The notes beneath the pieces are model-generated. The model had not been told where the DNA came from. It ran no database searches and was given only the letters and a program-made list of their open reading frames with translations. Source: Bacillus alveayuensis (GTDB taxonomy: Bacteria > Bacillota > Bacilli > Bacillales > Aeribacillaceae). Taken from it: a stretch of DNA of 55,787 nucleotides. This document shows positions 36,597 through 44,196 of this stretch, piece by piece. A program made the translations under genes and the position numbers. Each line of letters begins with the position of its first letter. Position 1 is the first letter of the stretch. Location: NCBI GenBank assembly GCA_030812955.1, contig JAUSTR010000014.1, positions 1-55,787 on the forward strand, given 5' to 3'.

Positions 36597-38747
36597 TCAT
36601 GAAAGTTCTTTCAGATGGAAAATGCGATGCTCATCAAGATATGTTTCAAAGCCAGGTGGAATGACAAACGTTGTAGCTGGAGATTCAAGAATGGAAAAGG
36701 CACTGATTTTGTTGCCTGGCTTTAGTTTTTCCATTTCCCAAATGTTTGCCTTGATCCATTCGCCTTTCCAGTACACATCGCGCTGGCCAAGAAACGCTTC
36801 CTTCGGCGGAGTTTCTCCTGATAATGACTCCTCAGGAATTCTCGGTTTAGCTACTTCGACAATGCCCCGTATGATTGCACCTGTAATACTGTAGCCAAGC
36901 TCAGGCGATTTGGCTGCTTTTGCGTAAACTCTCGTGTACGTGTCTTCAAATGCTTTGACAAGTGCCTCCCAGTCACTAACACTCTTAAACTTTTTAATTG
37001 GCGCTTCAATTTCAAGGTCATTTAACTGGCCTTGGTACTGCATGCGGAAATAAAGGCGGAAATCTACATCTTCTCTGTTAAAGTTATTTTTCTCAAATTC
37101 AGCCGCTACTTTTTCCATAAGTTCGTCCCATGCATCTTGCAATTCTTTACCAGCCTTTATCTTATTGTCATCTCCATCATCAGAGTTTACATTGATATCA
37201 AGCGTTTTATCGTAGCGGTATTCAAAGTCTGCCGCACCGCAGCCAAAAGCTGAAAATCCAGCTGCCCAAGCAGGGACTAGAACATCTTCAAAGCCAAGAC
37301 CTTTCGTGTAGCCAGCCGTATGAAGAGGACCACCGCCTCCGTAAGAAAAGCATACATATTGGGATGGTGAATACCCTTTTCCAAGAATCATAGATTCAAG
37401 GTAATTGCGCAGCTGAGACTCAAGTAAATCGATCACACCATATGCTGCGTCTTCTACAGATAATCCGAGCGGATCGGCTATCTGTTTCTTAACCGCATCA
37501 TAAGCTCTTTGCGGATCTAGCTTGACTTCACCACCGAGGAAATTATCTGGATTGATGAGTCCGAGGACGACATGGCAGTCGGTAACCGTTACCGTTTCGA
37601 TACCGCCTTCCTTATAACAGACGCCTACTCTTGATCCCGCACTGTCTGGACCTAGTGTTAATGACTTGAAGTTCGGATCGATTCTGACAAAGCTTCCAGC
37701 CCCCGCTCCAACTGTATCCATCGAAACAAGAGGTAATGACAGAACAAGTCTAGCCATATCCGGACTAGTATTAATGCTTAAATCCCCTTGAGTAATAAGG
37801 GCCATATCAAAACTTGTCCCACCGATATCGGAGCATGCAATATTACGAATTCCGAGATGTTCCCCAAGATATTTTGCGCCAACGACTCCACCAATCGGAC
37901 CAGAAACGAGCGTTCTCGCAAGCTCATTTGCACGCGTACTAATTGTTCCACCGTGGCTTGCCATGACCCGAAGATCAAATTTCGCACCATGCTCTCTTAG
38001 CATGTGATCGATTTTTGACAATGTCTCACGAGACGGATCGGCTGCATAGGCTTCTATTATAGTTGTATTTGTGCGATGAGACTCTTTTCGGACAGGATAA
38101 TAATCTACTGACGCAAAAACCGGGATTTCTTTTCCGACTTTCTTCATCACTTCTTTGGCGATATCACGGACTTTTCGTTCATGTTGAGGATTTTTGTAAG
38201 AATGAAGCAAGCTAATGACAATCGCTTCAACATCTTGTTCTAATAGTTCCACAACGGCAGGCTCGACTTCATGTTCATAAAGCGGAATGACAACGTTTCC
38301 AAATAAGTCCACTCTTTCGGTTACGCCTCTCGTCAACTCCCTTGGTACAAGCGGAGGATCGTAACGATGGGTATTTAAATGCAAACGGTCTGAATAAGAA
38401 TAACCGAGATAAGCTTGGATCGCCCGGCCCATACGATGAAAATCCTCCATCCCCTTATTCACGATTAAGCCGACCCGGCGTCCTTTCCTTGACACGAGAC
38501 GATTTAGCATCGCGGTTCCAGAATAGACACCTGCAAGGAGCTGCGGAAATTGTTCTTCTACTGTTGTGTTCCAGTAAGTTAAGGCATCTCTTGCAGAGTT
38601 GATTAGACCAATCGATTCGTCATCAGGTGTAGATTGGGCCTTTCCAACGACAAAATCACCATTGTCGTCAATGATGAAGGTATCAGTCATCGTCCCCCCT
38701 GCATCGATCGCAAGTATTTGCGCATTCCGAGTTGCAACTGTTTCCAT
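36597..38747 (-). CDS. acxA: Acetone carboxylase beta subunit (hydantoinase A/oxoprolinase family)
   Basis: The 716-residue product is an ASKHA-fold ATPase of the HyuA family: phosphate loops LAIDAGGTMTDTFI at the N-terminus, CSDIGGTSFDMALI near 310 and SYGGGGPLHTAG near 470. In acetone carboxylase it activates acetone and bicarbonate by phosphorylation. It is the first gene of the operon, with a consensus sigma-54 promoter about 55 bases upstream and palindromic sites beyond it, divergent from the activator gene. Acetoacetate produced here could feed the ligase/SDR locus at 21-27 kb. Confidence 0.92.
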   Translation of the reverse strand: METVATRNAQILAIDAGGTMTDTFIIDDNGDFVVGKAQSTPDDESIGLINSARDALTYWNTTVEEQFPQLLAGVYSGTAMLNRLVSRKGRRVGLIVNKGMEDFHRMGRAIQAYLGYSYSDRLHLNTHRYDPPLVPRELTRGVTERVDLFGNVVIPLYEHEVEPAVVELLEQDVEAIVISLLHSYKNPQHERKVRDIAKEVMKKVGKEIPVFASVDYYPVRKESHRTNTTIIEAYAADPSRETLSKIDHMLREHGAKFDLRVMASHGGTISTRANELARTLVSGPIGGVVGAKYLGEHLGIRNIACSDIGGTSFDMALITQGDLSINTSPDMARLVLSLPLVSMDTVGAGAGSFVRIDPNFKSLTLGPDSAGSRVGVCYKEGGIETVTVTDCHVVLGLINPDNFLGGEVKLDPQRAYDAVKKQIADPLGLSVEDAAYGVIDLLESQLRNYLESMILGKGYSPSQYVCFSYGGGGPLHTAGYTKGLGFEDVLVPAWAAGFSAFGCGAADFEYRYDKTLDINVNSDDGDDNKIKAGKELQDAWDELMEKVAAEFEKNNFNREDVDFRLYFRMQYQGQLNDLEIEAPIKKFKSVSDWEALVKAFEDTYTRVYAKAAKSPELGYSITGAIIRGIVEVAKPRIPEESLSGETPPKEAFLGQRDVYWKGEWIKANIWEMEKLKPGNKISAFSILESPATTFVIPPGFETYLDEHRIFHLKELS

Positions 38748-38800
38748 CCTTTTCTCCCCTTTCTTTTCTCAAACATTGATTTCGTTTTCACTTTTATCTT

Positions 38801-38817
38801 TGCAAGTTACGTGCCAA
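38801..38817 (-). promoter_or_regulatory. Sigma-54 (-24/-12) promoter of acxABC
   Basis: On the minus strand TTGGCACGTAACTTGCA matches the sigma-54 consensus in every invariant position. It precedes acxA by about 55 bases. Confidence 0.93.
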
Positions 38818-38850
38818 TTTTCAGAATATTGAAATAAGAGAGGTTTTATT

Positions 38851-38935
38851 AAGGCTGTTTTCGTAAACTTTGTTGCTTGCCTGGACAGTTAAAAAGCTAT
38901 GGTTGTAAAGCAACAATCTTTTAGAAAAGAGCCTT
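38851..38935. repeat. MITE-like repeat, copy B (internally deleted)
   Basis: An 85-bp element with 12-bp terminal inverted repeats, AAGGCTGTTTTC and GAAAAGAGCCTT (one mismatch), flanked by TTATT/TATTA-type A/T sequence. It is nearly identical to copy A and equals copy C minus its internal hairpins. It sits between the upstream activator sites and the sigma-54 promoter of acxA. Confidence 0.85.
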
Positions 38936-38957
38936 TATTAAAAATCGATTGATGAAC

Positions 38958-38988
38958 TGTAGCGAATTGCTACAACTGTTTCGCTACA
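38958..38988. promoter_or_regulatory. Upstream activator sites for the acx operon
   Basis: TGTAGC-GAATT-GCTACA (38958-38974) is a perfect inverted repeat, and TGTTTCGCTACA (38977-38988) is a second partial copy. They lie about 140-190 bases from the sigma-54 promoter and beside the activator gene, the expected position for binding of an AcoR/AcxR-type protein. Confidence 0.75.
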
Positions 38989-39086
38989 ATTTTTCCATGA
39001 AACAATACAATAATCTTCGATTCCCTTTCATCGTATAAAATGTTAAAATATTCTTAAAATTAATATAATAAAAAGGAGGGAAAAAT

Positions 39087-41087
39087 GTGGGGAACAACAT
39101 GAGTAATCCTTTTATTTCGATCTTCTCAACACATAATTTATCTAATCGAACAAAAGAATTAGAAATTTTATGGGAAAGGTTTGTTACAAAATCGTGGCAA
39201 GATGAAATAGCTGGGAATATAAGAAAAAATGTTTTAGATTCTTGGAAGCGCTGTCAAAAAACAGGTGTTGATCCGCGGCAATTGCAAACGAAGGTAGCTT
39301 TATCAAAAGACAATTTAACAGATTTATTACAGGAGAGTGAGCTATATCAAGTTGCAGAACCGATTATCGATGATTTGTTTGACAAAATGAAAGGAACCGG
39401 CTACCTAGTCACGTTATCCAATGAAAACGGCCATATTATTTATTTGAAAGGAGAATCTTATGTCTTACGGGAAGCAGAAAAAATGAATTTCGCAGCTGGT
39501 ATGGACTGGAGCGAAAAAACTGCAGGCACAAACGCGATTGGCACGTGTATTGTCACCAAACATCCCATTCAAATTTTCTCTGCTGAACACTTTTGCCAAG
39601 GATGTCATCCATGGACATGTTCTTCAGCTCCTATCACACATCCCTTCACACAAGAGATTATCGGTGCCATCGATTTTACTGGATTTTGGGGGAACGCCCA
39701 ACCTCACACTCTTAGTTTAGCTGTATCCATTGCACAAGTGATCGAAAAGCAGCTTGCACACGTCTATATGAAAGTGCACAACTTTTTAACCGAGTATTAT
39801 TTTCAAAAAGCTCATAAGTGGAAAAACGATGATATTCTTGTCCTCAACCACGCCTTTTTCGTTGTAAAATGCAGCGAAAAATTAAAAGAATGCTTTAACC
39901 TTAAGCATGTAGGAGATTTGATGGTAAATCTTGATTTTCAGCCGTTAATCCAAGAACTTCAAAAGATGTCCAAATCGTCTAATGGAAGCTACAATGCAAT
40001 AGATTTGATGATTCGTGGTTTTAAAGTCCTCACGATTGAACGGATTTATTTTAAGGGAAATGTAGCTGGATATATGGTTGTGTTGAAAGATAGCCAAAAA
40101 GCAGTTCTTCCCTCTTCTCGACTTAATTTCCAAAATGGACCATGGGAGGATGTCATTGGAACATCAGAGGCATTTTTAACAGCCTTAAACAAATGCTATA
40201 AAGCGGCTCCTACAAATGCTCCGATTCTTCTTTTAGGTGAAAGCGGTACAGGAAAAGAGAAAATAGCCAAATCCATACATAAATCGAGTCAAAGATGCGA
40301 TCAACCTTTTTTGGCTATTAACTGTGGTGCCATACAAAAAGAGCTGATTGGAAGCGAATTATTCGGCTATGAAAGGGGAACATTTACTGGAGGCGCAAAA
40401 GAAGGTAAAAAAGGAAAGTTTGAGGAAGCAAACGGCGGCACTTTGTTTTTAGATGAAATCGGGGAGATGCCGCTTGAACTGCAAGTTCATTTACTCAGGG
40501 TACTACAAGAAAATGAGATTACGAGGCTAGGTTCATCCCGAACTATTCCAATAAATGTTAGAATCATTGCCGCGACGAATAAAAACTTATATACCTTATG
40601 TAAACAAGGGCTTTTTCGCGAGGATTTATTTTTTAGACTAAACGTTGTGACCGTCCACCTTCCTCCTCTTCGTGAGCGGAAGGAAGATATTGTTCTCATT
40701 TCTGAGTACTTTTTAAAACAATTGGCTAAAAAATATGGGAGAGAATCCCTTTCACTTGCAGACGAAACGCATCATTTCTTTTTACAATATACATGGCCAG
40801 GAAACATAAGAGAATTGCAAAACGTCCTTGAGCATGCCGTCATCTTCAGCGATTCACCTGTCATTACGTTAAAAGACTTACCTATATACTTAATGGAAAA
40901 CAGAATGACTACCTCCATCAACAACGAACAAAAGAAGCTATCTCTTATCGAATCGGAAGAGAAAAAAGTGCTGATCCGACTTTTAGAGGAAACAGGCTGG
41001 AATTTATCAGCTGTCGCCAAAAGAATGAATATTGCCAGAACCACTCTTTATCGGAAGCTAAAAAAATATCAGTTAAAACAAAGATAA
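39087..41087 (+). CDS. Sigma-54-dependent activator of acetone carboxylase (AcoR/AcxR type)
   Basis: A 666-residue enhancer-binding protein. The N-terminal half has the AcoR-type layout with a GAF-like sensor (GYLVTLSNENGHIIYL, MDWSEKTAGTNAIGTC, FCQGCHPWTCSSAPI). It is followed by an AAA+ domain with Walker A GESGTGKE and Walker B TLFLDEIGEM, and a Fis-type HTH (WNLSAVAKRMNIARTTLYRKL). The sigma-54 loop reads GTFTGG instead of GAFTGA, keeping the key F and T. The start is a GTG at 39087 after AGGAGGG; an overlapping five-codon frame (ATG at 39085) ends on the in-frame ATG at 39099, which is an alternative start. Divergent acxABC is the obvious target. Confidence 0.9.
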   Translation: MGNNMSNPFISIFSTHNLSNRTKELEILWERFVTKSWQDEIAGNIRKNVLDSWKRCQKTGVDPRQLQTKVALSKDNLTDLLQESELYQVAEPIIDDLFDKMKGTGYLVTLSNENGHIIYLKGESYVLREAEKMNFAAGMDWSEKTAGTNAIGTCIVTKHPIQIFSAEHFCQGCHPWTCSSAPITHPFTQEIIGAIDFTGFWGNAQPHTLSLAVSIAQVIEKQLAHVYMKVHNFLTEYYFQKAHKWKNDDILVLNHAFFVVKCSEKLKECFNLKHVGDLMVNLDFQPLIQELQKMSKSSNGSYNAIDLMIRGFKVLTIERIYFKGNVAGYMVVLKDSQKAVLPSSRLNFQNGPWEDVIGTSEAFLTALNKCYKAAPTNAPILLLGESGTGKEKIAKSIHKSSQRCDQPFLAINCGAIQKELIGSELFGYERGTFTGGAKEGKKGKFEEANGGTLFLDEIGEMPLELQVHLLRVLQENEITRLGSSRTIPINVRIIAATNKNLYTLCKQGLFREDLFFRLNVVTVHLPPLRERKEDIVLISEYFLKQLAKKYGRESLSLADETHHFFLQYTWPGNIRELQNVLEHAVIFSDSPVITLKDLPIYLMENRMTTSINNEQKKLSLIESEEKKVLIRLLEETGWNLSAVAKRMNIARTTLYRKLKKYQLKQR

Positions 41088-41122
41088 GTTCATTTCTCGC
41101 AGCTCTCGTCCTTATTTTTTAT

Positions 41123-41324
41123 AAGGCTGTTTTCGTAAACTTTGTTGCTTTTCGACTGTCCATGAACCGAACAAAGCACGTCGTCGGACAAATTACATTT
41201 GTCCGACCATCGCCTTTTGTTCGGTTCACGTCACACTAAAGTGTGACATAGCAAGCGTGTCGCTTGCCTGGACAGTCGAAAAGCTATGGTTGTAAATCAA
41301 AAATCTTTTAGAAAAAAGAGCCTT
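41123..41324. repeat. MITE-like repeat, copy C (full length, multi-hairpin)
   Basis: A 202-bp element bounded by AAGGCTGTTTTC and GAAAAAAGAGCCTT. Inside are nested inverted repeats: GCTTTTCGACTGTCC (41147) with GGACAGTCGAAAAGC (41270), TGAACCGAACAAA with TTTGTTCGGTTCA, GTCGGACAAAT with ATTTGTCCGAC, GTCACACT with AGTGTGAC, and GCAAGCG with CGCTTGC. Copies A and B lack this interior, apparently by one deletion between short GCTT repeats. Confidence 0.9.
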
Positions 41325-41425
41325 TTATAAAAATACCCGCAAGAAAATCCAATCTTATTCATATATAAATTCACACAATAAATCCCAAGGTATACTATGA
41401 TGTTTAACGAAGGCAATTTCCTTTA

Positions 41426-41503
41426 TTAAACAACAGGACGATTTATTCCTTTCGCCTTATTCGCTACCCAACTTGTATAAAATGTCATCTTGAAACCATA
41501 CAT
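41426..41503 (-). CDS. Candidate 25-residue small protein
   Basis: An ATG at 41503 with an excellent GGGGAGG site starts a 25-codon frame: MYGFKMTFYTSW then VANKAKGINRPVV. It is not long enough for database-style calling and I recognise no family. The strong ribosome site and balanced composition suggest a real short peptide. It stands alone, divergent from the repeat protein at 41560, with which it shares a 56-base gap. Chance occurrence is possible. Confidence 0.4.
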   Translation of the reverse strand: MYGFKMTFYTSWVANKAKGINRPVV

Positions 41504-41559
41504 CGAACCTCCCCTTTGAATATAATTAGGTAAGAACTTGATGATAGGTGGCGCTTCAA

Positions 41560-42150
41560 ATGGATAATCTATCTAGAGAAATCCTTGGTTCATGGATTCA
41601 AGCAATAGGAACTGTTATCGCGGCTATTGGAAGTACGCCATCTAATGTGATAAGTAGTGATTTGCTATACGATCTAGATATATGGGGAAATGTTTTACAA
41701 GCAACAGGAAATGCTCTGCAGGCAGACGATCAAGGCAAAATATCCCCCCTTGTGAGAATCGGGAATGAAGTTCAATCAATCGGGAATGTTACGGTAGTTG
41801 CCGGGCTTGTGATTGACTTTGAACAAGAAACTGGACAAAAACTAATCATTACTGGTAACTGGATACAAGCTTTAGGTGCACTAGTCATAGTAGGAGACGA
41901 ATTAGAGAACGAAACAACAGCAGATCAGTCAATTAATATTATAGGAAACTTATTACAAGCAATAGGAAATTCGTTGCAAGCTCTTAGCGGGGTGTATGAG
42001 TTGGAACAAGTTCGTAACAAGTATAAGGATTTTAAGAACCTTGAAAAGCATATAAATAGTGAATCTTTAAAAGTAAGTGGCAGCTGGATACAAGCAGTTG
42101 GCTCTGTCATTTCCTTAATTGGACAAATAATCGTGGAAGAAAAGAAATAA
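41560..42150 (+). CDS. Repetitive protein with five G-x-x-x-Q-A-x-G motifs
   Basis: A 196-residue protein with no signal peptide, built from repeated helices: GSWIQAIGTVIAAIG, GNVLQATGNALQA, GNEVQSIGNVTVVAG, GNWIQALGALVIVG, GNLLQAIGNSLQAL and GSWIQAVGSVISLIG. The regular glycines look like glycine-zipper faces, as in self-assembling or membrane-associated helices. It may belong to the repetitive proteins catalogued as DUF6944, but I cannot verify this. The ATG at 41560 has AGGTGG eight bases upstream. Function unknown. Confidence 0.7.
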   Translation: MDNLSREILGSWIQAIGTVIAAIGSTPSNVISSDLLYDLDIWGNVLQATGNALQADDQGKISPLVRIGNEVQSIGNVTVVAGLVIDFEQETGQKLIITGNWIQALGALVIVGDELENETTADQSINIIGNLLQAIGNSLQALSGVYELEQVRNKYKDFKNLEKHINSESLKVSGSWIQAVGSVISLIGQIIVEEKK

Positions 42151-42161
42151 ACTAATATTTA

Positions 42162-42191
42162 GGGGCCTGTCCCCATCAAGGGTCAGACCCC
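42162..42191. repeat. REP-like palindrome pair
   Basis: GGGGCCTGTCCCC and GGGTCAGACCCC lie next to each other between two convergent genes. A related GGGGACTGTCCCC palindrome is at 17445-17457. Such GGGGnCnGnCCCC hairpins recur in Bacillaceae intergenic regions; here they may also stop transcription. Confidence 0.6.
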
Positions 42192-42515
42192 AAAATAATA
42201 ATGCCGATGTCTTCCACAGCCTGGATTAAATGGTACATGGCATTCAGGGCATTGGTAATGACAGTTTAAGTATTCCTCAATCGTTAGTTCTGTGCCACAG
42301 TTTCCGCAAAGAATGGCTTTTTCATCAAATAATTCATTAGGCCATACTTGGTGGTTTCCGCAGCCTTCTTCTTCGTGACATTCATAGCATGGGTAATACG
42401 TTTTACAGCAGTAAAATTTGATGGCAATAACATCAACATCTTTATGGTAATGCTTGCAGCGCGTTTTTTCATCGATAAGTTTTCCTTTTACTTCGATTCC
42501 GTGAATGATCAACAA
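42183..42515 (-). CDS. CHY-type zinc finger protein
   Basis: A 110-residue protein dense in cysteine and histidine: TRCKHYHKDVDVIAIKF, CCKTYYPCYECHEEEGC, CGNCGTELTIEEYL, CPECHVPFNPGCGRHRHYYF. This is the CHY zinc finger arrangement that binds several zinc ions. In bacteria its function is not established. It starts at TTG 42515, seven bases after AAAGGAG. It stands as a single gene. Confidence 0.85.
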   Translation of the reverse strand: MLIIHGIEVKGKLIDEKTRCKHYHKDVDVIAIKFYCCKTYYPCYECHEEEGCGNHQVWPNELFDEKAILCGNCGTELTIEEYLNCHYQCPECHVPFNPGCGRHRHYYFGV

Positions 42516-42648
42516 CTACCGCTCCTTTCTCCAGCAGCATTTTGCACTCCACATCATTTAATTCTCTACTATTTGAAAAAAACCTTTTATTTACATCTTA
42601 CACTTGTCATAATGATAATGAATCTATTAGTAAAGGAGAAGGAAATTG

Positions 42649-43341
42649 ATGCCATCCATTCGTAAAGCCCTAGACGAATTTTTATCTGAACAAAAAGAAC
42701 GTTTGTCTGAAAAAACTTATAAAGGATACGAATCTGTTATTGAATTATTTACAATCTTTCTAAATGGATATGGACACACCTCCTTAGATAGAGATGAACA
42801 TGAAAAGCTATTTCAAGCAATGGAAAAAGGGATCGAGTTTACCGATATATTTGGTGTTGAAAAAATAACTTATCCTGTTATTCATGAATTTTTAGGATAT
42901 TTTTTAATTAAAAAAGCGATGGTTAGTGAATCCTTCTTAAAAACTAACGGAACGGTCATGAAAAAATTAGTGAAATGGCTGTACGATCAACAATATATTT
43001 CAAAAGAAGAATACGAAGAGCAAATGGAAATTGTGAATGAATTAAAAGACGATCTCCCTCTAGTTGAGAGAGTTGGAAGATTAATATTTGAACTACATAA
43101 ATTCTCAAATATTGCAGAAGAAAATTTTGAAGAGTATGAAGAGGATTACTTTACTATCACAAGGGTGGAAAACGGAAAGCTTTGGCTACAAGGTGATCTA
43201 GATTTTGACTCAGAAATCGGTCCAGTCATCGTTACTGAAGAAATTAGCTCTTTATGTAAAACGGGATGGGAAGTGTATTTATCACTCGGCCTGAAAAACG
43301 GAAAATGGTACATCCTTGAATCTGGAAATGTTTATCCTTAA
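42649..43341 (+). CDS. Protein with a lone integrase-type SAM-like domain
   Basis: The N-terminal ~115 residues (ALDEFLSEQKERLSEKTYKG, VIELFTIFLNGYG, and NGTVMKKLVKWLYDQQYIS) resemble the DNA-binding SAM-like domain of tyrosine recombinases. The C-terminal half is acidic with a predicted beta domain (YFTITRVENGKLWLQGDLD) and has none of the R-H-R-Y catalytic residues. So it may bind DNA but should not recombine it. Starts at ATG 42649 after AAGGAGAAGG. A true family name is not known to me. Confidence 0.65.
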   Translation: MPSIRKALDEFLSEQKERLSEKTYKGYESVIELFTIFLNGYGHTSLDRDEHEKLFQAMEKGIEFTDIFGVEKITYPVIHEFLGYFLIKKAMVSESFLKTNGTVMKKLVKWLYDQQYISKEEYEEQMEIVNELKDDLPLVERVGRLIFELHKFSNIAEENFEEYEEDYFTITRVENGKLWLQGDLDFDSEIGPVIVTEEISSLCKTGWEVYLSLGLKNGKWYILESGNVYP

Positions 43342-43470
43342 TTTTTACTAAATCAAAAAATTCATTTGTACCATATTAATAAAATTTTTTATATAGTCGT
43401 ATTTTACAATGAACTCCATAAAAGAGCCCTTACATAATTTATTTTTCAAATAATAAATGGAGGGAATACA

Positions 43471-43642
43471 ATGGCTAGTATAATGCCACTTTTATATTAT
43501 TCCAGTACTATTTATCATTTGGTTTTTAATTAAATATCTTCAAACTCAAAATGAAAGAAATATGATACTTAAAGAGATCTCTCGGAAACTTGATATAATA
43601 TTACGAACGAAAAAGAAGTGTAGTACTTGCAAAAAATACTGA
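43471..43642 (+). pseudogene. Small membrane protein gene with frameshift
   Basis: After GGAGGG an ATG opens MASIMPL, but the frame soon stops. Shifting frame near 43487 gives a coherent continuation: a hydrophobic segment VLFIIWFLIKYL and then a charged tail ILKEISRKLDIILRTKK with a CSTC motif, ending at 43642. The whole would be a protein of about 56 residues with one membrane helix. A single indel in the CTTTTATA run would repair it, so this is either a pseudogene or a sequencing error. Confidence 0.55.
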
Positions 43643-43650
43643 CACAGTGG

Positions 43651-43851
43651 TTATTGATTATGAGTACGCCTTAATATAAATAGTTCTCTTATAAAAGCAC
43701 CAACAACTCCTGAAAGAAAAATAATTGTAAAAACATTTACTAATCTAATAAACGGGTATGGTGACAGAACAGCTTGAATGGCAGAGGTAACAATCATGAT
43801 GCCAAATATTATAGACAAAATAATTAAGTATTTGGGGGAACTTTTTTTCAC
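43651..43851 (-). CDS. Small two-helix membrane protein, unknown
   Basis: A 66-residue protein with two hydrophobic segments, YLIILSIIFGIMIVTSAI and VFTIIFLSGVVGAF, and a basic C-terminus (RELFILRRTHNQ). The GTG at 43851 is seven bases after GGAAGTG. It is convergent with the frameshifted membrane gene and nine bases from it. No family recognised. Confidence 0.5.
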   Translation of the reverse strand: MKKSSPKYLIILSIIFGIMIVTSAIQAVLSPYPFIRLVNVFTIIFLSGVVGAFIRELFILRRTHNQ

Positions 43852-44015
43852 ATCAATCACTTCCGATTATAAAAAATATTCATCAAAAATATTGTAACAC
43901 TAATTAGTGGCTAATGTTGGACATTTCAAAAATACATAGAAACAATTGGTAAAATAGATTCAAATACCTAACATAGTATAAATAAAAAACCAGACTAAAA
44001 TTGTTTGGTTAAAGC

Positions 44016-44109
44016 TTAAATAGCAAGTTTAATGATTCCACCAATTAATAGCAGTATAGAACCTCCTAACAGAGCTACTTTAGTAAAATAATTGGATTCT
44101 AATTAACAT
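44016..44109 (-). pseudogene. Candidate ~30-residue membrane peptide with frameshift
   Basis: AAAGGGGGG precedes ATG 44109, which opens MLIRIQLF and then stops. Removing one T from the TTTT run continues the frame into TKVALLGGSILLLIGGIIKLAI and a stop at 44016. The repaired product would be a single glycine-rich membrane helix. Such small genes are easy to misread, so the frameshift may be real decay or a sequence error. Confidence 0.35.
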
Positions 44110-44196
44110 TGGGAACCCCCCTTTGTTAAAATGACTTTCTAATATTTTTTCATGCATAAATTCTTTCAATTGAATTCACAAATAGAGGTGACGACT

